From contig JBLMZW010000249.1 in the NCBI GenBank assembly GCA_050259035.1, positions 1-26,844 of the forward strand: DNA of 26,844 nt, given 5' to 3'. The notes under the pieces are model-generated. The model was not told where the DNA came from. It saw only the letters and a list, made by a program, of their open reading frames with translations, and ran no database searches. Positions 8,545 through 17,788 of the stretch are shown piece by piece; position 1 is the stretch's first letter; each line of letters starts with the position of its first letter. This stretch comes from JBLMZW01 sp050259035 (GTDB lineage: Bacteria > Bacillota > Syntrophomonadia > Syntrophomonadales > DTU052). A program made the position numbers and the translations under genes.

Positions 8545-11500
8545 TTATGCCCTCCTTATATCACAAAGACAGGCTTTGTACTCGGGAGTCATAGTGTTGC
8601 CGTCACCAATATGAGGAGTAAGTCGATTGACCGGATCACCGGTGGCAAATCCTTTGAACCCGAAAGCCCAAAGGGCACCTACCGTATTAACTTCCTGTCC
8701 TTCAACTACCAATGGTTTAATCCTCTTGGTAACCAATGCGTAGGCTTCAATGTCTCCTCTGGTAGTGGAGACTATCACCTTTTTACCATTCTTGATTCCC
8801 TTTTCTCTTGCCAGGCCTTCGCCGATTTCAACAATCATATTGGGCACAAGTTCTGCCAGCCAGGGCAGGTTACGGGTTAAAGCTCCAGTTTGCCAGTGTT
8901 CTACTGTCCGGTAAGTGGTTAATACATAAGGATAAGTTTCCTTCTTGCCTTTCTTCTTCGGATCCTGCTCCCACACCTTTACTACCGGATTCAGCATCTG
9001 ACTGGAAAACGGATTCTTATCAACTGGAGTTTCCCATGGTTCGTAATGCTCGGGGAAAGGTCCATCTTTCATGCTGCTAGTGGCAGCAAATAGGCAACCC
9101 AAACCTTCCGGCCGCATGATATAAGGATCAGTTCCACCCGGTGCACTGGGGGCCCGGTCTTTGATAAAGTCGGGAACGTCATAACCTTTCCCGCCCCATA
9201 AACCGACTTTTCCGGTAGCCGCATCAACCGCTGTAGCATCCCATTTAATGAGAACGCGATCGTCGTCGCCCGGCCACGGAGTGACTCCATCGGGTTGTAC
9301 TGAACAACGATTGTAAATAATGCGGCGGTTGACTGGCCAACACCACGACCAGTTAGAGTATAGTCCCAGGTTGGTTTTGGATGTGTCCTTATTATCACGC
9401 CACATTGGCTTATAGTTCTGAACATTACCGCCGAAATCGGGTTTAAGCTTGGTTGGATCCGTTTCCCAGCAGCCGCAGTAAATCCATACTCCACAGGCAG
9501 TTGTTCCATCGTTGGCCAATTTCGCAAATCCGCCGGCAATTGCTTTACCATCGGCTACGGTATAACCGTTCATTTCAAACCCGATCCTGGCCGGTTCGGG
9601 TTCTTCCCCTTCTCCGTAGGGACCCCATACCAGATAGTTAATGGCTTCATCCTCTATCCGTTTGCTAGATGCATATAGTTCCTTAAGCTTCTCACCCAAT
9701 TTGTAGATCATCCACAAATCCGGCTTGGATTCAGCGATAGGGTCTGCACCTTTCCATCTGTACTGAACCCAGCGTCCGGTATTGGCAACTGATCCTTCTT
9801 TTTCATAGACCCCGCAGGCCGGCATAAAGAATACTTCGGTCTGAATGTCCTTGGGGGTCAGCTTTGGAACCTTATCGTTCTCTACCGGGCGTTCCCAGGC
9901 TTTATAAGTCCAGAATTCAGCTGTTTCATTTAACCATAGGTCCGCCTGTACCATCCATTTAAGCTTGGTCAGGGCTTCTTGCTCCTTATTGGCATTCGGA
10001 CCGCCTACCACCGGGTTGCCGCCCATGATAAACAATCCCTCAAGTTCACCCTTATACATGGCTTCAAACATCGCCATATGGGAGTAGTTTTTCTTATCAT
10101 CCCGTTTGGGAATATAAGCATAACCATAGTCGTTGCTCTTCTGGGCTTTGTCTCCCCACCAGGCCTTTAACATACTGATTATCCACTTGGAGGTATTAAC
10201 CTTAAAGCCAGAATTAGGAATCCCGGCAGCCAATATTGGAAGCAGTTCATCCAATGTGGTAGCAGGTAGCTTGGCCGCCCCTGGAGTAGCCTTCTTAATA
10301 TATGCGGTAAGATCCTTATAAGCCGGGGCATTGGTTGGAGAATCTATATAACCCGGGAGGTATTGGAATAGTAATGCCATATCACTGGCGCCCTGCACGT
10401 TATTCTCACCACGTAGGGCGTTAATTCCTCCACCTGGTCTTCCCATATTGCCGAGAAGCAACTGGGCTACGGAGAATGCACGTACGTTTTGGCTTCCGAC
10501 TGTATGCTGAGTAGTTCCCATAGCATATAAGATACAAGCGGTCTTATTGGTTGCCCCGCTGGCCGCATAAGCTTCGATAACTTCCATATACTTATCTTTG
10601 GGGGTTCCGGTTACCTTGCATACGGTATCTATATCATAACGGGAATAGTGTTTTTTGAGTAATTGGAAAACGCAACGAGGATGCTGTAAAGTCAAGTCCC
10701 TGATGGGAAGTTTATCCGTACCATACTGGTAATCCCATAATTTTTGATCATACTTTCGATTCTCAGCATCATAACCGGAGAATAGCCCGTCATTAAAATC
10801 GTAACCCTCCGCTACCAGTACCGGTGCATTGGTATAATACTTAACATAATCCTCGTGATAGAGCTTGTTTTCTAAAATATAATTAATAATTCCGCCCATA
10901 AACGCAATGTCGGTTCCAGATCTGAGCGGTGCCCAAATATCTGATACCGCCGATGTGCGTGTATATCTGGGGTCAACATGAATAATCTTGGCTCCGCGTT
11001 CCTCACGAGCCTTATTCAGCCACTTGAACGTAATCGGGTGATTCTCCGCTGCATTGCTCCCCATTATAAGAGCACAGTCTGTATTCTTCAGATCATTAAC
11101 ACTATTGGTCATGGCTCCACGCCCAAATGAAGGTGACAAGCCTGCCACCGTTGGAGCGTGTCAGATACGGGCCTGAGTTTCCAGATATACTACTCCGAGG
11201 GCACGCATTAATTTGACATGAAGATAACATTCTTCGTTGTCCAGACCAGAACCACCCATAGATCCTATGGCTTCGGTCCTGTTTACTATTGCCTCCGCAG
11301 TACTCTCTGTGCCATCAGGGTTTTTAGTTGTAACCATCTCCTTGTGGATAAAGGTGCGGTCTCTGGTCTCCTTAACCCTTTTGGCTATCTCAGTAAACAT
11401 CCAATCCCAAGATTTCTCTTCCCATTTCTCACTACCTGGAGCCCGATATAGGGGTTTTTGTACCCTTTTGGGGTTAACCACCTGTTCTCCAGTAGCTTCG

Positions 11501-11814
11501 TCATATATCTCTCTCATGTTAAATAGGGCTGCACCTTTCGCGCACGCCCCCCCGCGATTAATCGGGTTGTCAGGATCTCCTTCAACGCTCAAGAGTCTGA
11601 CAAACTGACCATTTGACTTCCTTTCTGAATAAACCAGGAATCCACAACCAGAAGCACAGTAAGGACAAACCGTAGGTGTCGGAGTCACAGATTTAATTCT
11701 GCAATCCTTAATCTCGGCCGCCATACCATTGAGGTCGAACCCTAGGTCTACAACAGTAAAGGTAGCGGCAGTCGCTCCGGTGATTTTAAGGAACTGTCTT
11801 CGCGTAACCTTCAC
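8545..11814 (-). CDS. fdhA: Selenocysteine-containing formate dehydrogenase catalytic subunit, Tat-exported (FdnG-like)
   Basis: One 1089-residue gene interrupted by an in-frame TGA at 11161-11163 that must be read as selenocysteine (residue 218). The flanks read ARI-U-HAPTVAGL and FGRGAM, matching the Sec site and following catalytic His of formate dehydrogenases. The N-terminus has a Tat signal (TRRQFLK then a hydrophobic stretch), and the proximal [4Fe-4S] site uses C50, C53, C57 and C91. A molybdopterin oxidoreductase core (MGTTQHTVGSQNVRA, GRPGGGINALRGENNVQG) and a C-terminal dinucleotide-binding domain follow. It oxidises formate to CO2 with a Mo/W-bis-MGD cofactor outside the cytoplasmic membrane. 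GTG start with AAAGGAG 9 nt upstream. Standard gene callers will split it in two. Its length is slightly above E. coli FdnG. Very confident. Confidence 0.95.
11132..11163 (-). promoter_or_regulatory. Bacterial SECIS element with selenocysteine UGA codon
   Basis: After the TGA at 11161-11163 there are 11 nt and then a stem-loop GGTGGCA-GGCT-TGTCACC (11149 to 11132), a 7-bp stem with one G-U pair and a loop starting GG. The spacing and GCAGG apex closely resemble the fdhF/fdnG SECIS hairpins bound by SelB. The genome must therefore carry selA, selB, selC and selD. Confidence 0.85.
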
Positions 11815-11984
11815 ACCGAACGTCTCCTTTCTTCAATTTTAATAGGTTATAGGTCTAGGCAGCGGGGAACGCATATCTCAATAAATATTCGACTAATGTC
11901 GACGTAAACCTGCAGGTAATAGGGGAATTCCAACATATATAACACTTAGTTATAATTTATATAATAATCTTGATCCGCCCTGCA
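11815..11984 (-). promoter_or_regulatory. fdhABC leader region with several inverted repeats
   Basis: This 170-bp gap between tatC and fdhA is AT-rich apart from three inverted repeats: TATAAC-N5-GTTATA (11938-11954), the palindrome ACCTGCAGGT (11908-11917) and TCGAC-N4-GTCGA (11889-11902). No convincing sigma-A promoter was found, so the fdh promoter could be a regulated one using these sites as operators. The fdhA ribosome site AAAGGAG is at the downstream end. Confidence 0.35.
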
Positions 11985-12773
11985 CTAAACCTTGGCTTCT
12001 GCCGATTCATCACCTCCATTATCCGCATTGTCCTGGTCTTCTATTTTCTTAGGTCTGGACAATTTACTGACCAGAATGCTAATTTCATACAAGAAATAAA
12101 CAGGAAGAGCCATTAGTATTTGTGGTATGGGGTTACCTCCCGGGGTTAATATTGCTGACAATACAAATATAATCAATAACGCATATTTTCTATTGCGCGA
12201 TAACCATTCCGGAGTAATTAATCCTAAACGAGTTAGAAAATAGACTACTACCGGCAATTCAAAAACCACTCCGAAGGGTATGGTAAATGCCAGCACAAAA
12301 GATAAATAGTTGTTTATGGTAATAACGGCCTGTAACGAGGGGGCAGTCTGCACAAAGAAAAGCAAAATCAGTTTGAGTAGTCCAAAATATGAAAACGCGA
12401 CTCCACCTAGAAACAGGATAATAATAATTGGAAACAGTATGACTACCGTTTTTCGTTCCTTGGGATAGAGAGCGGGAGCTATAAACTTCCATACTTGCCA
12501 CATAACAATAGGAAAAGCAATCACCAATCCAGCAATAAGTGCCACTTTCAACTGGACGAAAAATGGTTCGGTCACATCAGTGTAATTTAGTTTAAGACCT
12601 AATGATGTCAACGGTTCCTGTAAAATGGCAAGGATTTGGTTGCTATAAAAAAAACATGCAATTGCTGCTATAACAATAGCAATAATTGAAACCAGCAAGG
12701 CCTTTCGCAAATCTTCTAGGTGTTCCATTATCGTTGCTTTATCTTGGGGTGTCATTTCGCTGAACTTAAACAA
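11985..12773 (-). CDS. tatC: Sec-independent (Tat) translocase subunit TatC
   Basis: A 262-residue protein with six predicted membrane helices and TatC hallmarks: MEHLEDLRKAL at the cytoplasmic N-terminus, TEPFFVQLKVALIAG, PALYPKERK, GVVFELPVVVYFL and LSAILTPGGNPIPQILMALP. It recognises twin-arginine signal peptides. A TTG start at 12771-12773 is preceded by AGGAGGAGGAG; an ATG six codons later is possible but less well placed. It is 18 bp downstream of hepT and just ahead of fdhA, whose product carries a Tat signal. The acidic C-terminal tail (about 20 residues) is not conserved in the family. Confidence 0.95.
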   Translation of the reverse strand: MFKFSEMTPQDKATIMEHLEDLRKALLVSIIAIVIAAIACFFYSNQILAILQEPLTSLGLKLNYTDVTEPFFVQLKVALIAGLVIAFPIVMWQVWKFIAPALYPKERKTVVILFPIIIILFLGGVAFSYFGLLKLILLFFVQTAPSLQAVITINNYLSFVLAFTIPFGVVFELPVVVYFLTRLGLITPEWLSRNRKYALLIIFVLSAILTPGGNPIPQILMALPVYFLYEISILVSKLSRPKKIEDQDNADNGGDESAEAKV

Positions 12774-12791
12774 TCCAGCTCCTCCTCCTAA

Positions 12792-13760
12792 TTAGAAGTT
12801 TCGCTCACAAATGAATTCAGCTATTCTGGCCATCGACTCGCGAGCCGGGCTCACCGGCAAATTTCCTAACATATTCTGGGCTTTTGTTACATAACGTTGT
12901 GCTATTTGGTAGGAGTACTCTATACCACCACTGTTAAGTACAATTTCTACTCCTCGGTCGGCGTATTTCTCTACCATCTCCGCTGACCCCAATATTTGCC
13001 CGAGTTCGTTCCTTTCCGCACTACATCTTAATGCATACAAAGCCGGTAAAGTAATGATGCCTTGTCTAATATCGCTCCCCGTAGGTTTACCTAGAACTAC
13101 CTCATCGGCCACAAAATCCAGAATATCATCAGTTATTTGAAAAGCCATCCCCAGATAGTGCCCATACAACTTAACGGCATTTACCTTGTTTGTATCAGCT
13201 CCGGCCAACAGCGCTCCCATCTCGCAACTTAGAGAGATTAATAAAGCTGTTTTGCGTTGAATCCGTTTAAAATAATCTTTAAACGATTGATCAATCTTAA
13301 AACAGGTCTCCATTTGCCGAATTTCGCCTTCGCAAATACTTATACTTGCATTGGCCATAGTAGCTACAATATCGCTTCGGTTATAATGTGAAACCATCTC
13401 CAAAGATTTCGCTAATACATAATCTCCCGAATATATTGACATCCGATTTCCGAATTTAGCCTTAACCGTCTCTCGTCCTCGCCGGCTTGAGGAGTTATCT
13501 ATGACATCGTCATGAACCAATGTGGCCATGTGAACTAGTTCCATAGCAACAGCCATTTCAATTAGGCTATCTAAGGATTCAGTAAAAAAACTCCCTGATA
13601 AAAGAACAAAGGCAGGCCTCAAACGTTTACCCCCTGCCTTAATCAGGTGTTCTGACGCCTCTTTTAATAGCGGCTGTGAAGTATTTAGACTCCCATAAAG
13701 GGCTGCTTCGACTTTTACCAATTCCCCGTTTATCGAGGCCAATAGATCCTGGGAATTCAT
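12792..13760 (-). CDS. hepT: Polyprenyl (heptaprenyl-type) diphosphate synthase, catalytic component
   Basis: A 322-residue trans-prenyltransferase with both aspartate-rich motifs, LVHDDVIDNSSSRRG (D84, D85, D88) and QITDDILDF near residue 215, plus GGKRLRP near the N-terminus. It extends allylic diphosphates with isopentenyl diphosphate to make the menaquinone side chain. Neighbouring prenyltransferase and decarboxylase genes support the quinone role. The small-subunit-like gene at 16824-17561 suggests a two-component heptaprenyl diphosphate synthase. Chain length cannot be read reliably from sequence, so octaprenyl or hexaprenyl remain possible. Confidence 0.88.
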   Translation of the reverse strand: MNSQDLLASINGELVKVEAALYGSLNTSQPLLKEASEHLIKAGGKRLRPAFVLLSGSFFTESLDSLIEMAVAMELVHMATLVHDDVIDNSSSRRGRETVKAKFGNRMSIYSGDYVLAKSLEMVSHYNRSDIVATMANASISICEGEIRQMETCFKIDQSFKDYFKRIQRKTALLISLSCEMGALLAGADTNKVNAVKLYGHYLGMAFQITDDILDFVADEVVLGKPTGSDIRQGIITLPALYALRCSAERNELGQILGSAEMVEKYADRGVEIVLNSGGIEYSYQIAQRYVTKAQNMLGNLPVSPARESMARIAEFICERNF

Positions 13761-13793
13761 TACCTAACCTCACTATGTGCTTAATCCTAACTC

Positions 13794-13822
13794 ATTATAT
13801 AGAATTGGTCAGGCCCCTTCAA
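13794..13822 (-). promoter_or_regulatory. Sigma-A-like promoter for hepT-tatC
   Basis: On the minus strand TTGAAG (13817-13822), 17 nt, then a perfect TATAAT (13794-13799), about 34 bp ahead of hepT in a 128-bp gap. It would allow hepT-tatC to be transcribed apart from the upstream menaquinone genes. Confidence 0.6.
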
Positions 13823-13888
13823 TATTAAATAGCCCCTCTCCTGGCAACCAATGCTATACAAATGGATATACTATCGCATATCTAATCT

Positions 13889-14488
13889 TTATTCTATAAC
13901 CCTATCCTTCGGTGAAGAATACCGTTCATAAGCCTGATTCTCTATGCCAAGAGCATCAAGTATTTTGCCTACCATAAAATTAACCAAGTCGTTAACATTT
14001 TTCTTACGACTATAAAATGCAGGCATGGCTGGAACTATTCTGGCACCGGCTTCATCCACTGCCAACATATTTCTCAGGTGGATCCTGTTGAGAGGAGTTT
14101 CGCGAGGGACCAGTATTAATCGTCGTCCTTCCTTCAAGGTAACATCAGCGGATCTCTCAACCAGGTTCTTTGAGTTGCCATTGGCGATTCCGGCTAATGT
14201 AGACATACTACAAGGGACTACAACCATTCCATCGTGTAAGAATGACCCACTGGCAATAACTGATCCAATTTTACCATTCTCATAGCAGTATAAGCTGCCT
14301 ATGTCTAGATGGTTTTTCATGTCCTCCGTACTGTCAATAATCCAGTCCATTTCGTCTCGAATAACCAGTTTAGCAGGATCACTTATAATCAGGTGAACCT
14401 CATGTCCATTGACTATTAGCCAATTAACCAGTTCAATCCCGTAGACCACACCGCTTGCTCCAGTTATAGCTATAACGAGTTTAGCCAC
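13889..14488 (-). CDS. ubiX: Flavin prenyltransferase, UbiX family (MqnM candidate)
   Basis: A 199-residue flavoprotein of typical UbiX length. It starts with the nucleotide-binding VIAITGASGVVYGIEL and carries GSFLHDGMVVVPCSMSTLAGIANG, a lysine-bearing RRLILVPRETPLNRIHLRNML segment and the MPAFYSRKK region. UbiX makes prenylated FMN, the cofactor of UbiD decarboxylases, one of which is encoded two genes upstream. In the futalosine menaquinone pathway this pair is named MqnM and MqnL. GTG start with AGGAGGT 7 nt upstream; 33 bp after the UbiA gene. Confidence 0.92.
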   Translation of the reverse strand: MAKLVIAITGASGVVYGIELVNWLIVNGHEVHLIISDPAKLVIRDEMDWIIDSTEDMKNHLDIGSLYCYENGKIGSVIASGSFLHDGMVVVPCSMSTLAGIANGNSKNLVERSADVTLKEGRRLILVPRETPLNRIHLRNMLAVDEAGARIVPAMPAFYSRKKNVNDLVNFMVGKILDALGIENQAYERYSSPKDRVIE

Positions 14489-14521
14489 AATTCTGACCTC
14501 CTACTTTTGCGCTTAAAAAAA

Positions 14522-15376
14522 TTACATATAAATATCGCCCAAGGTCAAAATGAACATTACTAGACTAACATACCGGTTTACTTTGAAGGCGGCAAAATTA
14601 ACCCGCAATAAATCATCATCCCTAACCAGAGTATGTTCGTAAATAAGAATAATGGCCGCAGCAAAAACACCAGTATAATAAAGCCAACCCATTCCTATCA
14701 CGATTCCTGCAAGGGAGAAAAACAAAATGGTCAAGATATGGAAATATCGTGCGAAGTTTAGGGCTCCTTTAGCCCCAAAACGAGCTGGTATTGAATATAA
14801 TCCTTCAGTTCTATCAAACTCAATGTCCTGGCAAGAATACATGGTATCAAAACCAGCAATCCAAAATGCTACCGCTAGTGTCAATAAAATTGGTTGCCAA
14901 TCGAATCTTCCAGTAATAGCTATCCAACTTCCGACCGGACCTATGCCTATAGCCAGTCCGAGTAAAACATGACACCACCAGGTAAACCTTTTGGTATATG
15001 AATACCCCCACAATGCTAATATGGCTAATGGGGCCAATTTCAAACACAATATATTAAGTTTCCAGGCCGAAAACAAAAGTATTGCTACTGATACTACAGT
15101 TATTAACCATACTGTAACCAGCGAATATGCCTTCCGGGGAAGATACCAGGCTGAGGTGCGCGGATTTCTACTGTCAATTTTGACATCTATTGCCCGATTC
15201 ATACATAAAGCGGCTGTTCTAGCCGCTACCATAGCTACTGTTATCCAAATCAACTTACCCCATCCCGGAAAACCATGAGTAGCCATAAATGCCCCTAGAT
15301 AAGCAAAAGGCAACCCAAATACTGTATGCTGAAAATCAATCAGATCCAGGAATCCGACTATCCTCTTCAAATCCAT
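14522..15376 (-). CDS. mqnP: UbiA family prenyltransferase (MqnP candidate)
   Basis: A 284-residue, mostly hydrophobic protein with about seven to eight membrane helices. The two UbiA aspartate motifs are visible: NRAIDVKID (N60, D64, D68) and QDIEFDRTEGLYSIPARFG (D184, D188). It attaches the polyprenyl chain to an aromatic acid in the membrane. Clustered with UbiD and UbiX and with prenyl-diphosphate synthase genes, it fits MqnP of the futalosine menaquinone route, where prenylation of 6-hydroxy-2-naphthoate precedes decarboxylation. The start overlaps the UbiD gene by 41 bases. A 4-hydroxybenzoate prenyltransferase of ubiquinone synthesis is unlikely in an anaerobe. Confidence 0.85.
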   Translation of the reverse strand: MDLKRIVGFLDLIDFQHTVFGLPFAYLGAFMATHGFPGWGKLIWITVAMVAARTAALCMNRAIDVKIDSRNPRTSAWYLPRKAYSLVTVWLITVVSVAILLFSAWKLNILCLKLAPLAILALWGYSYTKRFTWWCHVLLGLAIGIGPVGSWIAITGRFDWQPILLTLAVAFWIAGFDTMYSCQDIEFDRTEGLYSIPARFGAKGALNFARYFHILTILFFSLAGIVIGMGWLYYTGVFAAAIILIYEHTLVRDDDLLRVNFAAFKVNRYVSLVMFILTLGDIYM

Positions 15377-16811
15377 ACTCCAACCACTTCCTTGATACCA
15401 GGTCTCTAGTCTGTTGGTCCATTTCTATATCCTTCGGCCATTCCCGTAAATGTCCTTCTGATTTCCATTTAATAGTCGCATCTATACCCAACTTGGCACC
15501 GTAAAGAGGAAGCGGAGCCGAATGATCCAAGACATCCAATGGTCCTTCATTTACTACTAGATCCCGTTTAGGATCGACGTTATTAAAAACCTTCCACATA
15601 ACTTCAGATACATTCTGCACATCTACTTGTTCATCGACCACAACTATAAATTTGGCGAACATCATTTGACCGGTTCCCCACATGGCATTCATAACTTTTC
15701 TGGCATGCCCGGGAAAGCCTTTTTTAATGGAAACGAGAACACAGTTATGAAAAACCCCTTCCAGAGGGAGGTTAATATCCCTGACCTCCGGCAGAATCTG
15801 CTTTAAAACCGGCAGGAAAACCCTTTCGGTTACTTTGGCCAGGTAACAGTCCTCCATAGGTGGCTTACCCACTATTGTTGCTGGGTAGACCGCATTACGC
15901 CTATGGGTGATAGCTGTCAAATGAAATACCGGGAATTCATCGGCTAAAGAATAATATCCTGTGTGATCTCCAAATGGTCCTTCAACTCTAGTCTCGCCAG
16001 GGTTAACGTAACCTTCGAGGATGAACTCAGCATTTGCGGGCACATCCAGATCGACGGTCTTACACCGAACCAATTCAACCGCTTGTTTTCTTAAAAACCC
16101 GGCCAGAAGCATTTCGTCGATTGCTGGTGGCATTGGAGCAGTTGCGCTGTAAATGACTGCCGGGTCACATCCTAGAGCAACCGCTACCGGGGTTGGTATA
16201 CCTTTTTCGCAATTTTTCCTATAGTTGCTGGCTCCATCATGGTGTATATGCCAGTGCATTCCTGTGGTCTTACTGTCATAAACCTGCATACGATACATTC
16301 CTGTGTTTCTCTTACCGGAGTCAGGGTCCTTGGTAATAACCAACGGAAGGGTAATGAATCTTCCTCCATCCTCAGGCCAACATTTTAGTATGGGAAGAAT
16401 ATCCAGGCTTGGATTATCCTTTATTACTATCTCCTGACAAGGCCCACTCTTAACTGTTTTGGGTGTATATCCAGCCAATTGGGCCAATTTAGGTAATACC
16501 TTCATTTTCTCCATAAGTGAAGAGGGCATTTCAGCCATTTCAATCAGGTCCAGCACGTCACGGGCTACCTCGTCGAGGAATTGGGCCTCTAAAGCCACAG
16601 CCATACGTTTGTTGCTTCCGAATGCATTAATTAATACCGGGAAACGTGACCCTTTAACGTTTTCAAAAAGTAAAGCAGGCCCGTAGGCCTTGCTAATCCG
16701 ATCTGTAATCTCAGTTATTTCTAATTCGGGATCAACTTCGACCGAAATTCTCTTTAGCTGACCCATTTTATCTAGCGTTTCTATAAAATGTTGTAAATCC
16801 CGATATGCCAT
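15336..16811 (-). CDS. mqnL: UbiD family prenyl-FMN-dependent decarboxylase (MqnL candidate)
   Basis: A 491-residue UbiD-type decarboxylase. It begins MAYRDLQHFIETLDKMGQL and contains MHWHIHHDGASNYRK, the catalytic-region segment VEGPFGDHTGYYS, VGKPPMEDCYLAK and KIVVVDEQVDV-like FIVVVDEQVDV. It removes the carboxyl group from a prenylated aromatic acid using the cofactor made by UbiX. Adjacent ubiX and ubiA homologues suggest the menaquinone (futalosine) pathway. The ATG follows a GGAGGCGG site, 12 bp after the preceding gene. Other UbiD family members act on different aromatics, but the context argues against that. Confidence 0.9.
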   Translation of the reverse strand: MAYRDLQHFIETLDKMGQLKRISVEVDPELEITEITDRISKAYGPALLFENVKGSRFPVLINAFGSNKRMAVALEAQFLDEVARDVLDLIEMAEMPSSLMEKMKVLPKLAQLAGYTPKTVKSGPCQEIVIKDNPSLDILPILKCWPEDGGRFITLPLVITKDPDSGKRNTGMYRMQVYDSKTTGMHWHIHHDGASNYRKNCEKGIPTPVAVALGCDPAVIYSATAPMPPAIDEMLLAGFLRKQAVELVRCKTVDLDVPANAEFILEGYVNPGETRVEGPFGDHTGYYSLADEFPVFHLTAITHRRNAVYPATIVGKPPMEDCYLAKVTERVFLPVLKQILPEVRDINLPLEGVFHNCVLVSIKKGFPGHARKVMNAMWGTGQMMFAKFIVVVDEQVDVQNVSEVMWKVFNNVDPKRDLVVNEGPLDVLDHSAPLPLYGAKLGIDATIKWKSEGHLREWPKDIEMDQQTRDLVSRKWLEYGFEEDSRIPGSD

Positions 16812-16823
16812 AAAAACCGCCTC

Positions 16824-17561
16824 CTATATTACCGCCCGTGGAATTTCTAGACCGTCGTGTAGTTCATCAATCATTCGGTGGAGGCCACATTTATCATAAT
16901 TACTGCGACGTTGATTAGCCAGGAGAGCTTCTGCCTTTTCCAAATAGGGAAGACTTTTAGCCGACATTCCCCTATCCTGTAAAGTAATAACCATTCCAAG
17001 ACTATATCCAATATCCTCGTAGAGTTTCAATTCCCGTCCGCTGCATCCACCGATAATCGAAGCAGTTAGAAATAAGGTTTTATAATATAAAGCTTTTTCA
17101 AGTCCTATCGTATCTAAGTCATCGGCTCCTGTTTTTCTACTGATAACATGCCCTTCGTTCGCATGAGCAATGAGAGAAGTCATATAGGGGAGAAGCTCAA
17201 ATTCATCCATCTTAAGCAGTAATTGTATTGCCTTGCCAAAAATCAAGTCGCCCAGAAGAATTGAAAACTGAAGTGTCTGGTTACAGGATTGTCCTTCCTG
17301 ATCGTCTAAGACTTTCCCATGAATGTGGTCTGAAAAGTACAGTAAGCTGAAAATTGTGGACAGATATAATTCATGTATCCTCTGATTGCCAAAATACCGG
17401 TTGATTAAAAGGGCAAGCCAGGGTAAGGTCACCCAGTGCACATCCTGGCTGGCTGTTCTGGCATGCTCGTCCAAATCCTTGGTCCACGGTTTCAGGTTTT
17501 CTGATAGAAAATCATATACCTCTTTAATTTCAGTTACTTCCGGCGCTAAGCTTAAAATCAT
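16824..17561 (-). CDS. Prenyl-synthase-like protein without aspartate motifs; possible heptaprenyl diphosphate synthase component I
   Basis: A 245-residue soluble protein that aligns by eye with the helical trans-prenyltransferase fold. A segment at residues 77-88 (FSDHIHGKVLDD) sits where LVHDDVID would be, SILLGDLIFGKAIQLL matches the conserved LAGDYLLAKA helix, TLFLTASIIGGCSGRE follows, and YSLGMVITLQDRGM replaces GxAFQITDDILD. Both DDxxD motifs are missing, so it is probably not catalytic alone. The length and the missing motifs resemble HepS (component I) of Bacillus heptaprenyl diphosphate synthase, which needs HepT; a hepT homologue lies in the same gene series at 12792-13760. It is the first gene of the menaquinone group. 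Fold assignment is by pattern only. Confidence 0.55.
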   Translation of the reverse strand: MILSLAPEVTEIKEVYDFLSENLKPWTKDLDEHARTASQDVHWVTLPWLALLINRYFGNQRIHELYLSTIFSLLYFSDHIHGKVLDDQEGQSCNQTLQFSILLGDLIFGKAIQLLLKMDEFELLPYMTSLIAHANEGHVISRKTGADDLDTIGLEKALYYKTLFLTASIIGGCSGRELKLYEDIGYSLGMVITLQDRGMSAKSLPYLEKAEALLANQRRSNYDKCGLHRMIDELHDGLEIPRAVI

Positions 17562-17705
17562 AATTCATCCCTTCTGCAAGGTCGTTTAAGAATAAAGCAT
17601 CTAATTAAATGATATATTCTCCTCAAGCACCTATTAGATTTTAAAACATAAATCAACTATTTGAAAGCTAAATCCAATTATCAACAAAAGACTCCAAGAA
17701 ACACT

Positions 17706-17744
17706 GAAGGCCTTGCCTATCCCTTCACGATAAACAAGGTCTTC
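17706..17744 (-). terminator. Long hairpin downstream of speH
   Basis: A 16-position stem (GAAGACCTTGTTTATC against GATAGGCAAGGCCTTC, one mismatch and two G-U pairs on the minus strand) closes on a 7-nt loop 44 bp after the speH stop. The following sequence is only moderately T-rich, so it may be a weak terminator or a 3'-end stabilising hairpin. Confidence 0.45.
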
Positions 17745-17788
17745 AAATCATTTTAAACTTACATCGGCCTACTAAAATAGTATCCCCC

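Noticed and set aside
8213..8614. Plus-strand 133-codon frame across fdhB
   Set aside because: It lies opposite a clear ferredoxin-type subunit and has no ribosome site or family-like sequence.
8545..11148. A separate molybdopterin oxidoreductase gene starting at GTG 11148
   Set aside because: It is the continuation of fdhA after the selenocysteine TGA; the frame, the sequence around it and the SECIS hairpin show one gene.
11889..11902. FNR/CRP-type operator in the fdh leader
   Set aside because: TCGAC-N4-GTCGA does not fit the TTGAT-N4-ATCAA pattern, so no regulator was named.
11985..12773. TatC as part of a phage or mobile cluster
   Set aside because: It sits in the menaquinone/formate dehydrogenase run with a Tat-signal client next to it, so a housekeeping/respiratory role explains it.
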